A DNA stretch of 10,229 nt from an uncultured Clostridia bacterium (GCA_958445555.1 CAUCSW010000010.1:1-10229), one strand, 5' to 3'. Positions 1 through 5,739 are shown, counted from the first letter of the stretch. Notes: generated by a model from the sequence alone, not told the origin. Numbers and translations are program-made.

Positions 1-109
1 GGTATTCGTCGGGGGTGCGAACATCCAGCAGGACTGCGCCATCCGTAGTGCTATACTCTTTGACACCCTGATTTATGTCAGGGCCTTTCACAAAATCGAA
101 GAATCTCAT
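1..109 (-). CDS. Rhodanese-like domain protein, N-terminal fragment (cut by window edge)
   Basis: Thirty-six N-terminal residues are visible, beginning MRFFDFVKGPDINQGVKEY and reaching VLLDVRTPDEY, the first conserved block of the rhodanese (sulfurtransferase) fold, where the LLDVRxxxEY segment forms the early beta strand and turn. The active-site cysteine loop lies beyond the window. The start codon at 107-109 is supported by AGGAGG about seven bases upstream. Small single-domain rhodaneses of this kind in Clostridia are cytoplasmic and thought to carry sulfane sulfur, but the partner is unknown. A short orphan frame ends 12 bases before this start, so the gene may once have followed another gene. 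No convincing promoter is seen between it and the terminator at 247-284. Confidence 0.8.
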   Translation of the reverse strand, partial: MRFFDFVKGPDINQGVKEYSTTDGAVLLDVRTPDEY

Positions 110-121
110 CTTTGCACCTCC

Positions 122-184
122 TTACAGCATGGCGAGAATCTGATCCTTGGGTCTGGTTATATCGTCGTTGTCATAAAAAAGAGA
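122..184 (-). other. Orphan short reading frame just before the rhodanese gene
   Basis: Reading minus, a frame without a start codon runs from after a TGA (185-187) to a TAA (122-124) and would encode SLFYDNDDITRPKDQILAML. The stop lies immediately before the AGGAGG of the rhodanese gene, the usual spacing for the end of an upstream operon gene. A different frame, starting ATG at 228-230, ends at a TGA (171-173) inside a six-T run; removing one T would join the two frames into a peptide of about 35 residues. This could be the remnant of a truncated gene, a small frameshifted gene or chance. I do not recognise the peptide. Confidence 0.25.
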
Positions 185-246
185 TCAAACGGGCAGTGAT
201 CCCGACGGTATACATTTTTCCGCGCACCATGCCGGTATTTCTGAAA

Positions 247-284
247 TAAAAAATGCGACTGTCTTGCAATCGTCGCATTTTATT
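247..284 (-). terminator. Rho-independent terminator of the isomerase-like gene
   Basis: A 9-bp perfect stem, AAATGCGAC (251-259) with GTCGCATTT (272-280), encloses a 12-base loop. On the minus strand the stem ends in a run of T (TTTTTTATTT). It begins about 30 bases after the stop of the gene ending at 313, the expected place. The A-rich flank means it could also work weakly on the plus strand. Confidence 0.8.
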
Positions 285-312
285 GTTTACCTGATTTTTT
301 TGTACGGGTGAA

Positions 313-1143
313 TTACCTGCTTCTGAGCGCCTCAACGCGGCAGGCTCTGGCATAAGCTTCGGCAATGTACCTTTCTATAGGCATGTCGGAGTATTTATCG
401 TTTTCATGCCTTCCGGGCTTTGATATTGTATTTAACTCAAAAGTCATTATACCGTCGAATCCGCATCGATCGAGCTTTTCGGCGGCAAGTTTCCAATCAA
501 CAATACCGTCAAACGGCAAAAGATGCAGATCATCAAGGTAGGTGATCTCTCCGCTGAGAGATTTCACCCCGAGGTTGTCGTTCAAGTGGGTTGCGGCAAG
601 GCGATCCCCGTACGACAATAATAAATCGCGGCCTTTGTTATAGCACTGCTCATGACCGGAGTCCCAACAGAACTTGACCGTCGGATTGTCGGCAAAATGA
701 GCCATAAGGGCATCGAGGTATTCTTCACCTTCGGTGTTTTCCAATGCCACCGTGATACCGAGCCTTGACGCCTCGTCGATCACTCTGCCGAAATTCTCAA
801 AACCTTTTTCATTGGGACCGCCCGATTTTCCGAATCCGATGTATGTGTGCGCCACCATAATCGGAACCCCGTTGTCGGCACAGGCATGTACGCATTGAAT
901 AAGCTCGTCGGCTGCGCTTTTTCCGTCTGCCCACATTTCATTCATTCTTCCGAACGGGGCATGTACAGATTGGAATATCATCTTATTTTTATCCGCCGCG
1001 ACCCGCGCCTCAGAGACAGAATCCTTACCGCAATATCCCATAAAAAATGCGTCAAATCCCGTTTCCTTGAAAAGCGCTATCTGCTCGGAATTAGGAAGAC
1101 CGAACTGATCGTTTGTCCCCAAACAAAGCTTGTATTTTCTCAC
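313..1143 (-). CDS. Sugar phosphate isomerase/epimerase-type TIM-barrel protein (AP-endonuclease 2 superfamily)
   Basis: This is a 276-residue protein of the xylose-isomerase-like TIM-barrel superfamily, whose members include sugar epimerases, inosose dehydratases and endonuclease IV. Likely metal-binding and catalytic residues are in the expected order: H61 (SVHAPFG), H99 (VAHTY), E135 (ALENTEGE), D161 and H164 (WDSGHE), H186 (THLNDN) and E236 (TFELN). The length fits a single-domain barrel, and there is no signal peptide, so it should be cytoplasmic. I chose the GTG start at 1141-1143 because GGAG lies eight bases upstream and the protein begins at the first barrel strand (RKYKLCLGTN); an ATG at 1186-1188 would add 15 unconserved residues and has no good ribosome binding site. 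The gene has its own promoter (1206-1234) and terminator (247-284), so it appears monocistronic. The substrate cannot be read from the sequence; it is not a canonical endonuclease IV. Confidence 0.85.
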   Translation of the reverse strand: MRKYKLCLGTNDQFGLPNSEQIALFKETGFDAFFMGYCGKDSVSEARVAADKNKMIFQSVHAPFGRMNEMWADGKSAADELIQCVHACADNGVPIMVAHTYIGFGKSGGPNEKGFENFGRVIDEASRLGITVALENTEGEEYLDALMAHFADNPTVKFCWDSGHEQCYNKGRDLLLSYGDRLAATHLNDNLGVKSLSGEITYLDDLHLLPFDGIVDWKLAAEKLDRCGFDGIMTFELNTISKPGRHENDKYSDMPIERYIAEAYARACRVEALRSR

Positions 1144-1205
1144 TGCTATCACTCCAAATAAAGAATCATCCTGTTGCCGGATAGGCATAACGATATCATG
1201 TACCC

Positions 1206-1234
1206 ATACTATAACAGAATTACGGAAAAGTCAA
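1206..1234 (-). promoter_or_regulatory. Sigma-A-type promoter for the isomerase-like gene
   Basis: On the minus strand TTGACT (1229-1234) and TAGTAT (1206-1211) are separated by 17 bases. An overlapping TATAGT at 1208-1213 is a second -10 option with 15-base spacing. The predicted transcript starts near 1199, giving a leader of roughly 55 bases before the GTG. The -35 box touches the outer edge of the 12-bp direct repeat at 1236-1247. Confidence 0.6.
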
Positions 1235-1235
1235 T

Positions 1236-1247
1236 AAATAATCAGTA
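1236..1247. repeat. Left copy of 12-bp flanking direct repeat
   Basis: AAATAATCAGTA occurs here and again at 2851-2862, same strand, with no mismatch. Each copy lies on the outer side of one of two inverted 17-bp repeats (1250-1266 and 2834-2850), where a target-site duplication would be expected. Two extra bases (TT) separate this copy from the inverted repeat; the right-hand copy abuts its inverted repeat. Confidence 0.7.
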
Positions 1248-1249
1248 TT

Positions 1250-1266
1250 TGAGTTTCCCCATTTTT
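1250..1266 (+). repeat. Terminal inverted repeat, left copy
   Basis: TGAGTTTCCCCATTTTT. It matches the inverse of 2834-2850 at 16 of 17 positions and the same-strand copy at 2679-2695 at 16 of 17. The sequence after it (1267 onward) is not shared with the other copies. Confidence 0.75.
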
Positions 1267-1471
1267 CCGGAAAGTCCGCTTCAAAAAGCATTTTCTTGTA
1301 GTGAAATCAACTCGATAGAACCGCTATATAAAACTATAAATGCTCACATTGCCGAGAATTCATAGAATTATCATTTGCACCCCTGACTGCTAAATGCCCC
1401 CTAAAATGACTTTGCACCCCCAAGCTAAAAAAGGGTGCATTTGTATCAAAATCGGAGTCGGTTCCCAAACG
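1267..1471. other. Non-coding AT-rich stretch inside the putative cassette
   Basis: I find no supported gene here. A 63-codon plus-strand frame starting at 1174 runs through the left repeats and has no ribosome binding site or recognisable content. The stretch holds the TTTGCACCCC repeat cluster (1374-1443) and otherwise looks like decayed sequence. It follows the terminator of the PTPS-like gene. Confidence 0.5.
1374..1443. repeat. TTTGCACCCC repeat cluster, possible IS end remnant
   Basis: TTTGCACCCC at 1374-1383, AAATGCCCCC at 1392-1401 and TTTGCACCCCC at 1411-1421 are direct copies spaced about 18-19 bases apart. An inverted copy, GGGTGCATTTG, lies at 1433-1443 and can pair with the third (stem TGCACCC, loop of 13). 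Several short repeats near an end are characteristic of IS21-family transposon termini, and the G/C-run sequence is reminiscent of those, but no istA/istB frame is nearby. It could also be an unrelated regulatory repeat. Confidence 0.4.
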
Positions 1472-1505
1472 AAAAAGTCGCTTAAGTTTACTTAGGCGAC
1501 TTTTT
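1472..1505 (-). terminator. Rho-independent terminator of the perR-like/PTPS-like operon
   Basis: GTCGCTTAAG (1477-1486) pairs with CTTAGGCGAC (1491-1500) over a TTTA loop, with one G-U-type mismatch among ten pairs. Five A lie before the stem and five T after it, so it can terminate on both strands. It lies about 48 bases after the stop at 1553, and its main use should be for the minus-strand operon. Confidence 0.85.
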
Positions 1506-1552
1506 CAAATGAATAATAAATATTTAATCCGCTTCGCTGATGAATAATTTAC

Positions 1553-2119
1553 TTATTTCTTTTTATATCCGCATTTCGGGCAAACGCCGTTCTCATTCAG
1601 GGCGATGCCGCACAGCGGACAGCGGTCAACGGTTCTGCTTGTTTCGTATTCCTGAGATGCGGCATTGACGCCGCTGGTGAAGGTGAGCTTGGCGATGTTC
1701 AGCTTATCCTTCAGCAGATCATACACAATTTTTATCATGCCTTCGACGGTCATGGTTTCCTTTGTCACGACCAAACGACAATCGGGATAGGCGGTTGCAA
1801 GCTCGGTTTTAAAGGCCGGGCCTTTCATCTTGTTGGTAGGTGCGCCGTCCTTGATGCCCTGAGCCTCATAAACGCCGAGAATTGCGGGCAGCAGCGGATC
1901 GTCCTCCCGCAGAACCAATGCGTGGTCAAAGTTTTTGAGAACCTCCCATGCGGTCTTCTTAATCTCATTGCAGGGAAAAACCATATTCACGCCGGGCTCC
2001 ACCGAATCCTCGACCTCGATGGTCAGAACTCCGGTATGTCCGTGCAAATACTGTGCTTCGCCTTTAAATCCGTAGAAACGGTGTGCGTATTGCAGGTCTA
2101 ATGTTGTAATACTTCTCAT
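1553..2119 (-). CDS. 6-pyruvoyl-tetrahydropterin synthase (PTPS/QueD) family protein with C-terminal zinc ribbon
   Basis: This is a 188-residue cytoplasmic protein of the T-fold PTPS/QueD family. The three zinc-binding histidines are present: H13 (YAHRFYG), H26 and H28 (LHGHTG). So are the Asp-His pair D65-H66 (FDHALVL), the TxE motif (T124, E126) and a late glutamate (E159, YETSRT). QueD proteins have the catalytic cysteine three residues before LHGH (CxxLHGH); this protein has alanine there (A22). The central part is longer than in E. coli QueD, about 120 residues, with extra sequence around 75-115. The C-terminus carries C167-x2-C170 and C180-x2-C183, a rubredoxin-like zinc ribbon. True 6-carboxytetrahydropterin synthesis for queuosine is therefore doubtful; a related pterin reaction or a binding role is possible. 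ATG at 2117-2119 has AAGGAG seven bases upstream. It follows the perR-like gene by 76 bases, probably on one transcript. Confidence 0.8.
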   Translation of the reverse strand: MRSITTLDLQYAHRFYGFKGEAQYLHGHTGVLTIEVEDSVEPGVNMVFPCNEIKKTAWEVLKNFDHALVLREDDPLLPAILGVYEAQGIKDGAPTNKMKGPAFKTELATAYPDCRLVVTKETMTVEGMIKIVYDLLKDKLNIAKLTFTSGVNAASQEYETSRTVDRCPLCGIALNENGVCPKCGYKKK

Positions 2120-2195
2120 AACTGTACTCCTTTAAATCATATATTTACGGGTCATATATGCGCCCGTATGCGCCGATTGTGAAGGATGCTTGAAA

Positions 2196-2597
2196 TCAGC
2201 GATTCTGCTGTTTCCGCGATTTTTGACAATCCGGACAAATCCCACGGAAAAGGATATCGTATCCGGTGAACGCAAAGCCGTGACTCTCCGTGATGTTTTT
2301 CTCCAAGCCGGTAATATATTCCATATCCACATCGAAAACCCGACCGCATTTCTCACACCGCACATGGCAATGCTCCTGAATCCTGTGGTCAAAGCGATCC
2401 GGTCCGCCCGGAATTTCCATTTTGCGAATTTCACCTGTTTCAGACAACAGCTTCAGATTCCGATATACCGTTGCCCTGCTGATATTCGGGTGTTCTTTCA
2501 TAATGGTCTGATAAATTTCATCGGCAGTGGCATGGCACTGCAGTTTGTTCACAGCTTCAAAAACCAATGAACGCTGAATAGTGTTGCGTTTTATCAT
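2196..2597 (-). CDS. Fur-family transcriptional repressor, PerR-like
   Basis: This is a 133-residue metalloregulator. The winged-helix recognition region is ISRATVYRNLKLLSETG (39-55). All five regulatory-metal ligands of Bacillus subtilis PerR are present at a constant offset of 15: H22, D70, H76, H78 and D89 for H37, D85, H91, H93 and D104. The aspartate at the last position is the one associated with PerR rather than Fur (glutamate). Structural zinc is held by C81-x2-C84 and C121-x2-C124. It is expected to repress genes through a metal-dependent dimer and to respond to peroxide by oxidation of the histidine ligands. The N-terminus is about 15 residues shorter than in PerR. I prefer ATG 2595-2597 (AGGGTG nine bases upstream) over a GTG at 2607-2609. 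Its promoter lies within a palindrome (2625-2651), suggesting autoregulation, and the downstream PTPS-like gene probably shares the transcript. Peroxide sensing is inferred, not shown. Confidence 0.85.
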   Translation of the reverse strand: MIKRNTIQRSLVFEAVNKLQCHATADEIYQTIMKEHPNISRATVYRNLKLLSETGEIRKMEIPGGPDRFDHRIQEHCHVRCEKCGRVFDVDMEYITGLEKNITESHGFAFTGYDILFRGICPDCQKSRKQQNR

Positions 2598-2624
2598 AAC
2601 AATGTACACCCTATCGTTTTCTGT

Positions 2625-2651
2625 CCTTATTGATATTATATCTCAATAAGG
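2625..2651. promoter_or_regulatory. Palindromic operator at the perR-like promoter
   Basis: CCTTATTGA (2625-2633) and TCAATAAGG (2643-2651) form a perfect 9-bp inverted repeat around nine AT-rich bases, and an inner GATAT-T-ATATC palindrome lies at 2632-2642. The site covers the -10 box and start region of the promoter. It is rich in AT and dyadic like Fur-family operators but is not the canonical PerR box (TTATAATNATTATAA), so autoregulation by the adjacent gene is an inference from position. Confidence 0.65.
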
Positions 2652-2663
2652 ATTAAATGTCAA
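2635..2663 (-). promoter_or_regulatory. Consensus sigma-A promoter of the perR-like/PTPS-like operon
   Basis: On the minus strand TTGACA (2658-2663) and TATAAT (2635-2640) are perfect consensus hexamers with 17-base spacing. The start should fall near 2628, about 30 bases before the ATG. The -35 box lies 15 bases from the internal copy of the terminal repeat (2679-2695). Confidence 0.85.
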
Positions 2664-2698
2664 TAATTTTTTTTGATTTGAGTTTCCCTATTTTTTCA

Positions 2699-2726
2699 AG
2701 CCAAAGGCTGGGAGCCAAAGGCTGGA
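2699..2726. repeat. Tandem 14-bp duplication AGCCAAAGGCTGGR x2
   Basis: AGCCAAAGGCTGGG (2699-2712) is followed directly by AGCCAAAGGCTGGA (2713-2726). Each unit holds AGCC-AAA-GGCT, a tiny hairpin. Two copies only; likely a replication-slippage product inside the non-coding element. Confidence 0.8.
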
Positions 2727-2833
2727 GAGCAGAAGCACAGGGGGATTTGGTGGGTTAAATAGAATATAATTTATGCCCTGCTTGTATTTTGCAAGCAAGG
2801 CAAATAAGCGGGTTTTATTTACTTTTGAGCTTT

Positions 2834-2850
2834 AAAAATGGGGAAACTTA
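2834..2850 (-). repeat. Terminal inverted repeat, right copy
   Basis: AAAAATGGGGAAACTTA, which on the minus strand reads TAAGTTTCCCCATTTTT and matches 1250-1266 at 16 of 17 positions. It directly abuts the right copy of the 12-bp direct repeat. Confidence 0.75.
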
Positions 2851-2862
2851 AAATAATCAGTA
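2851..2862. repeat. Right copy of 12-bp flanking direct repeat
   Basis: AAATAATCAGTA, identical to 1236-1247 and in the same orientation. It lies 29 bases downstream of the tatD stop, so the putative insertion would have fallen in the short gap between tatD and the isomerase gene. Confidence 0.7.
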
Positions 2863-2891
2863 AAAACAAATAAATGGCAGCTGCAACCGGA

Positions 2892-3683
2892 CTATATCCC
2901 GTAAAGCTCTCCGGCGTTTTCTTTCGACGCGGCGAGCACCGATTCGGCATCAATGCCGCGTAAGGAGGCAATCTTTTCCGCAACGCGGATGATCATACCC
3001 GAATGGTTTGTTTCACCGCGATACGGAACGGGAGCCAAATACGGCGCGTCGGTCTCAAGAAGGATCCTGTCAAGCGGGATCGCTTTTGCGACCTCAGAAA
3101 GCTTTTTTGCGTTATTGAAGGTCACAACACCTCCGATCCCGATATACATACCGAGACCGATTATTTCCTTCGCCGATTCGACCGACCCCGAAAAGCAGTG
3201 TACAGTGCCTTTCGGACGGTATTTTTTAAGGATCTCCAATGTGTCCGAATGCGCTTCACGGTCATGCACAGTCACCGGAATGTCAAGAGACTTTGCAAGC
3301 TCAAGCTGTCGGCAAAAATAATCTTTCTGCTTATCGGCAGTCTCGGGCGTGTAGTGATAATCAAGTCCTATCTCGCCCAGCGCAACGCACTTATCATCAC
3401 GCAAAAGCTTTTCCAGCCGCTCGGTATCAAGCGGACCGTTGTCCTCAATATTGAGCGGGTGAACACCGAACGCCGAATAGCAGATACGATGCCGTCTGCT
3501 CATTTTAAGACAGTCTTCCGCACTCTTATAACAGTCGGTCGAATTGTTGATAACGGCAGTGACGCCGAAGGCTTCAAGCTCGTCCAAAAGCTCGTCGCGG
3601 TAACCGTCAAAGCATGCGTCGTCGTAATGAGCGTGAGTGTCGACAATGCCGACTGAGTAAGGGTTTTCAAAGGAAATCGCCAT
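2892..3683 (-). CDS. tatD: TatD-family metal-dependent hydrolase (putative DNase)
   Basis: This is a 263-residue TIM-barrel hydrolase of the amidohydrolase superfamily. Metal ligands are in TatD order: H17 and H19 (DTHAH), E104 (GEIGLDYH), H140 (VHDREA), H162 (VHCFSG) and D212 (LLETDAPYLAP). The length is standard for the family. TatD proteins act as cytoplasmic 3'-5' exonucleases or DNases and also have proposed roles in D-aminoacyl hydrolysis and DNA repair; which applies here is not shown. It starts six bases after the metG stop, with GGTGAG about ten bases before the ATG lying across the end of metG, so the two are translationally linked. A metG-tatD order is common in Firmicutes. I see no clear terminator after it; the putative cassette's right end begins about 30 bases downstream. 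Confidence 0.92.
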   Translation of the reverse strand: MAISFENPYSVGIVDTHAHYDDACFDGYRDELLDELEAFGVTAVINNSTDCYKSAEDCLKMSRRHRICYSAFGVHPLNIEDNGPLDTERLEKLLRDDKCVALGEIGLDYHYTPETADKQKDYFCRQLELAKSLDIPVTVHDREAHSDTLEILKKYRPKGTVHCFSGSVESAKEIIGLGMYIGIGGVVTFNNAKKLSEVAKAIPLDRILLETDAPYLAPVPYRGETNHSGMIIRVAEKIASLRGIDAESVLAASKENAGELYGI

Positions 3684-3689
3684 CTTCCG

Positions 3690-5645
3690 TTATCTCACCT
3701 TGCTGCCGACGGGTATTCCGTCCGCGAAAATCACCCTTGCCTCGTCCCCGCCGACATCAGCCGCAAGGATCATACCGTTGGATTCGATCCCGCAGAGGGT
3801 CGCAGGCTTGAGATTCGATACTATTATGACCGTGTGCCCGATAAGATCCTCGGGAGCGTACCATTTTGCGATCCCCGAAGCGACGGTGCGCTCGGTGCCT
3901 GTTCCGTCGTCAAGGGTTATCTTTAAAAGCTTTTTGGATTTTTGAACCTTCTCGCAGGTCAGTACCTTTGCGGTGCGAAGATCCACCCTGCAAAAATCGT
4001 CTATCGGTATCTTGTCGAGAGAAACCGTGTTTTCGGCGGAAGCGGTCTCGCTTACCTTTCGGTTCTCTTCCTTTGCCTCAGCCATCTTTTTCTCAGCCTC
4101 TGCGGTCAGCTCCGCGAGTACCTTTTCCGCGTCAAGACGGGCAAAAAGCGGAACAGCTTCGCCGACCGTGTATTCGCTTACCGTGCCGAACGCCGTAGAC
4201 TTCTCGTCGGTGCCGAGCTCGGCAAGTATCTTGTCGGAGCTTTCGGGCATTATCGGAGAAAGGAGCACCGCCGTCACCCTTATCGCTTCAAGCAGATTGT
4301 AAAGTACGGTCGACAGATATCCCTTTCTGCTCTCATCTTTTGCGAGCAGCCAGGGCGTCGTTTCATCAATGTATTTGTTGCAGCGCTTGGCAAGCTCAAT
4401 GACCGCGCCTGCCGCATCCGCATTGTAATACCTGTCCATTGCCTCGGTGTACTTTTTGACCGTGCTTTCGACGGTGGAAATAAGATCGCGGTCGAAATCG
4501 TTTTCGGGCTCGCCCTTGTGTACCGTGCCGCCGAAATACTTGTTTGTCATGGCGACGCTGCGGTTCACAAGATTGCCGAGTATGTTCGCAAGATCGGTGT
4601 TGTAAACATTTATAAAACTCTCATGGGTTATGCCGCCGTCCTGCGCAAACGGCATCTGCGAAAGCAGGTAATACCTGACCGCATCGGCGCCGAACCGTGC
4701 GGCAAGCTCGTCGGCGTATATTACATTTCCCTTGGATTTGCTCATCTTGTCTTCGCCGAAAAGCACCCACGGATGCCCGAGCACCTGCTTCGGCAGCGGC
4801 TCGCCGAGAGCCATCAGAATTATCGGCCAATATATCGTGTGAAAACGGACGATATCCTTACCGATGACATGCAGATCGGCAGGCCATAACTTTTTGTACT
4901 GCTCACTGCTGCCGTCGGGATCGTAACCTATGCCGGTAATGTAGTTCGAAAGCGCATCAAGCCAAACATAGATGACATGCTTGTCGTCAAAGGTCACGGG
5001 AATGCCCCATTTGAATGAGGTTCTCGAAACGCAAAGATCGGTAAGACCGGGCTTGATGAAATTGTTGATCATCTCCGCTTTTCTTGAAGCGGGAGTGAAG
5101 AAATCGGGATTGCTTTCATAATACTCAAGCAAACGGTCGGCATACTTCCCGAGACGCAGAAAATAAGCCTCCTCCTTTGCATCGGTAACCTCGCGGCCGC
5201 AGTCGGGACATTTGCCGTCCACAAGCTGAGAGGGGGTGAAAAAGGACTCACAGGGAACACAGTACTTTCCTTCATATGAACCCTTGTATATGTCTCCCTG
5301 ATCATAGAGCTTTTTGAATATCTTCTGTACGACCTTTTCGTGCTGCTCATCCGTGGTGCGTATAAACTTGTCGTATGTCGTGTTCATACTTTTCCAGACG
5401 CCTTTGATCTCAGATGAGACATTGTCGACAAATTCCTTGGGGGAAATGCCCGAGGCGTTTGCATATTCTTCAATCTTTTGACCATGCTCGTCCGAACCCG
5501 TCATAAAATATACATCATATCCCATCATCCTCTTGTAACGGGCTATCATGTCCGCAAGCACGATGTCATAGGTGTTGCCTATGTGGGGCTTTCGCGATGT
5601 GTAGGCTATGGCGGTGGTAATGTAAAACTTTTTCTTGTCAGGCAT
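3690..5645 (-). CDS. metG: Methionyl-tRNA synthetase, long form with C-terminal tRNA-binding domain
   Basis: This 651-residue class I synthetase charges tRNA-Met with methionine at the expense of ATP, in the cytoplasm. The ATP-site HIGH signature reads HIGN (21-24), a form also found in other Clostridia. The KMSKS loop is intact (300-304). The connective peptide has one zinc knuckle pair, C129-x2-C132 and C146-x2-C149. A helical anticodon-binding region follows, then a lysine/glutamate-rich linker (about 515-545) and an EMAP/Trbp111-type tRNA-binding OB domain (546-651; RVDLRTAKVL to the end) that also serves dimerisation. I chose ATG 5643-5645 because GGAGG lies six bases upstream and the protein begins at the first conserved strand; an upstream ATG at 5700-5702 adds 19 residues without homology. 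The predicted promoter is 5779-5807 and the leader about 127 bases. It lacks recognisable T-box elements. Confidence 0.96.
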   Translation of the reverse strand: MPDKKKFYITTAIAYTSRKPHIGNTYDIVLADMIARYKRMMGYDVYFMTGSDEHGQKIEEYANASGISPKEFVDNVSSEIKGVWKSMNTTYDKFIRTTDEQHEKVVQKIFKKLYDQGDIYKGSYEGKYCVPCESFFTPSQLVDGKCPDCGREVTDAKEEAYFLRLGKYADRLLEYYESNPDFFTPASRKAEMINNFIKPGLTDLCVSRTSFKWGIPVTFDDKHVIYVWLDALSNYITGIGYDPDGSSEQYKKLWPADLHVIGKDIVRFHTIYWPIILMALGEPLPKQVLGHPWVLFGEDKMSKSKGNVIYADELAARFGADAVRYYLLSQMPFAQDGGITHESFINVYNTDLANILGNLVNRSVAMTNKYFGGTVHKGEPENDFDRDLISTVESTVKKYTEAMDRYYNADAAGAVIELAKRCNKYIDETTPWLLAKDESRKGYLSTVLYNLLEAIRVTAVLLSPIMPESSDKILAELGTDEKSTAFGTVSEYTVGEAVPLFARLDAEKVLAELTAEAEKKMAEAKEENRKVSETASAENTVSLDKIPIDDFCRVDLRTAKVLTCEKVQKSKKLLKITLDDGTGTERTVASGIAKWYAPEDLIGHTVIIVSNLKPATLCGIESNGMILAADVGGDEARVIFADGIPVGSKVR

Positions 5646-5739
5646 TTTGATCCTCCGTACGGCGTCGCCCCGCCTCATACCGTGAAGGTAGGGACAACTC
5701 AATTAATTTCCGACTTTCCGACAGATACCGAGATAATGC

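Larger units (their letters stand above)
1248..2850. mobile_element. Putative transposase-less mobile cassette carrying perR-like and PTPS-like genes
   Basis: The segment begins with TGAGTTTCCCCATTTTT (1250-1266) and ends with its near-perfect inverse (2834-2850; 16 of 17 match). Perfect 12-bp direct repeats flank it. Inside are two minus-strand genes with their promoter and terminator, a third copy of the terminal sequence (2679-2695) and AT-rich non-coding DNA. No transposase or integrase frame is present. This architecture resembles mobile insertion cassettes described for IS4/IS231-family elements in Bacillus, in which passenger genes sit between IS ends and are mobilised in trans; 10-13-bp target duplications are typical of that family. 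The family assignment is inference, because I cannot match the terminal sequence to a named IS. The alternative is independent insertions or decayed ends that happen to bracket the genes. Confidence 0.5.
2679..2850. repeat. MITE-like 172-bp unit with inverted ends
   Basis: TGAGTTTCCCTATTTTT (2679-2695) and the inverse at 2834-2850 face each other, so this stretch alone has the form of a miniature inverted-repeat element. Inside are a 14-bp tandem duplication (2699-2726) and a small hairpin, GCTTG (2780-2784) with CAAGC (2792-2796). No coding frame is supported. No matching direct repeat is seen just outside 2679, whereas the right end shares its flanking 12-mer with the copy at 1236. The right end therefore pairs better with 1250 than with 2679. 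This stretch may be an internal or duplicated end. Confidence 0.55.

Noticed and set aside
185..187. In-frame TGA before SLFYDND as a selenocysteine codon
   Set aside because: No start codon, no clear SECIS-like hairpin directly downstream and no recognised selenoprotein motif; a stop codon is the simpler reading.
1174..1365. 63-codon plus-strand frame across the left end of the putative cassette
   Set aside because: It spans the promoter, direct repeat and inverted repeat, has no ribosome binding site and resembles no family.
3003..3656. Open frame antisense to tatD (217 codons)
   Set aside because: It mirrors the conserved TatD frame and shows no protein-family motifs.
3942..4889. Long open frame on the plus strand opposite metG (315 codons)
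   Set aside because: It lies entirely antisense to well-conserved metG sequence, has no ribosome binding site or recognisable domain, and is explained by the codon composition of metG.
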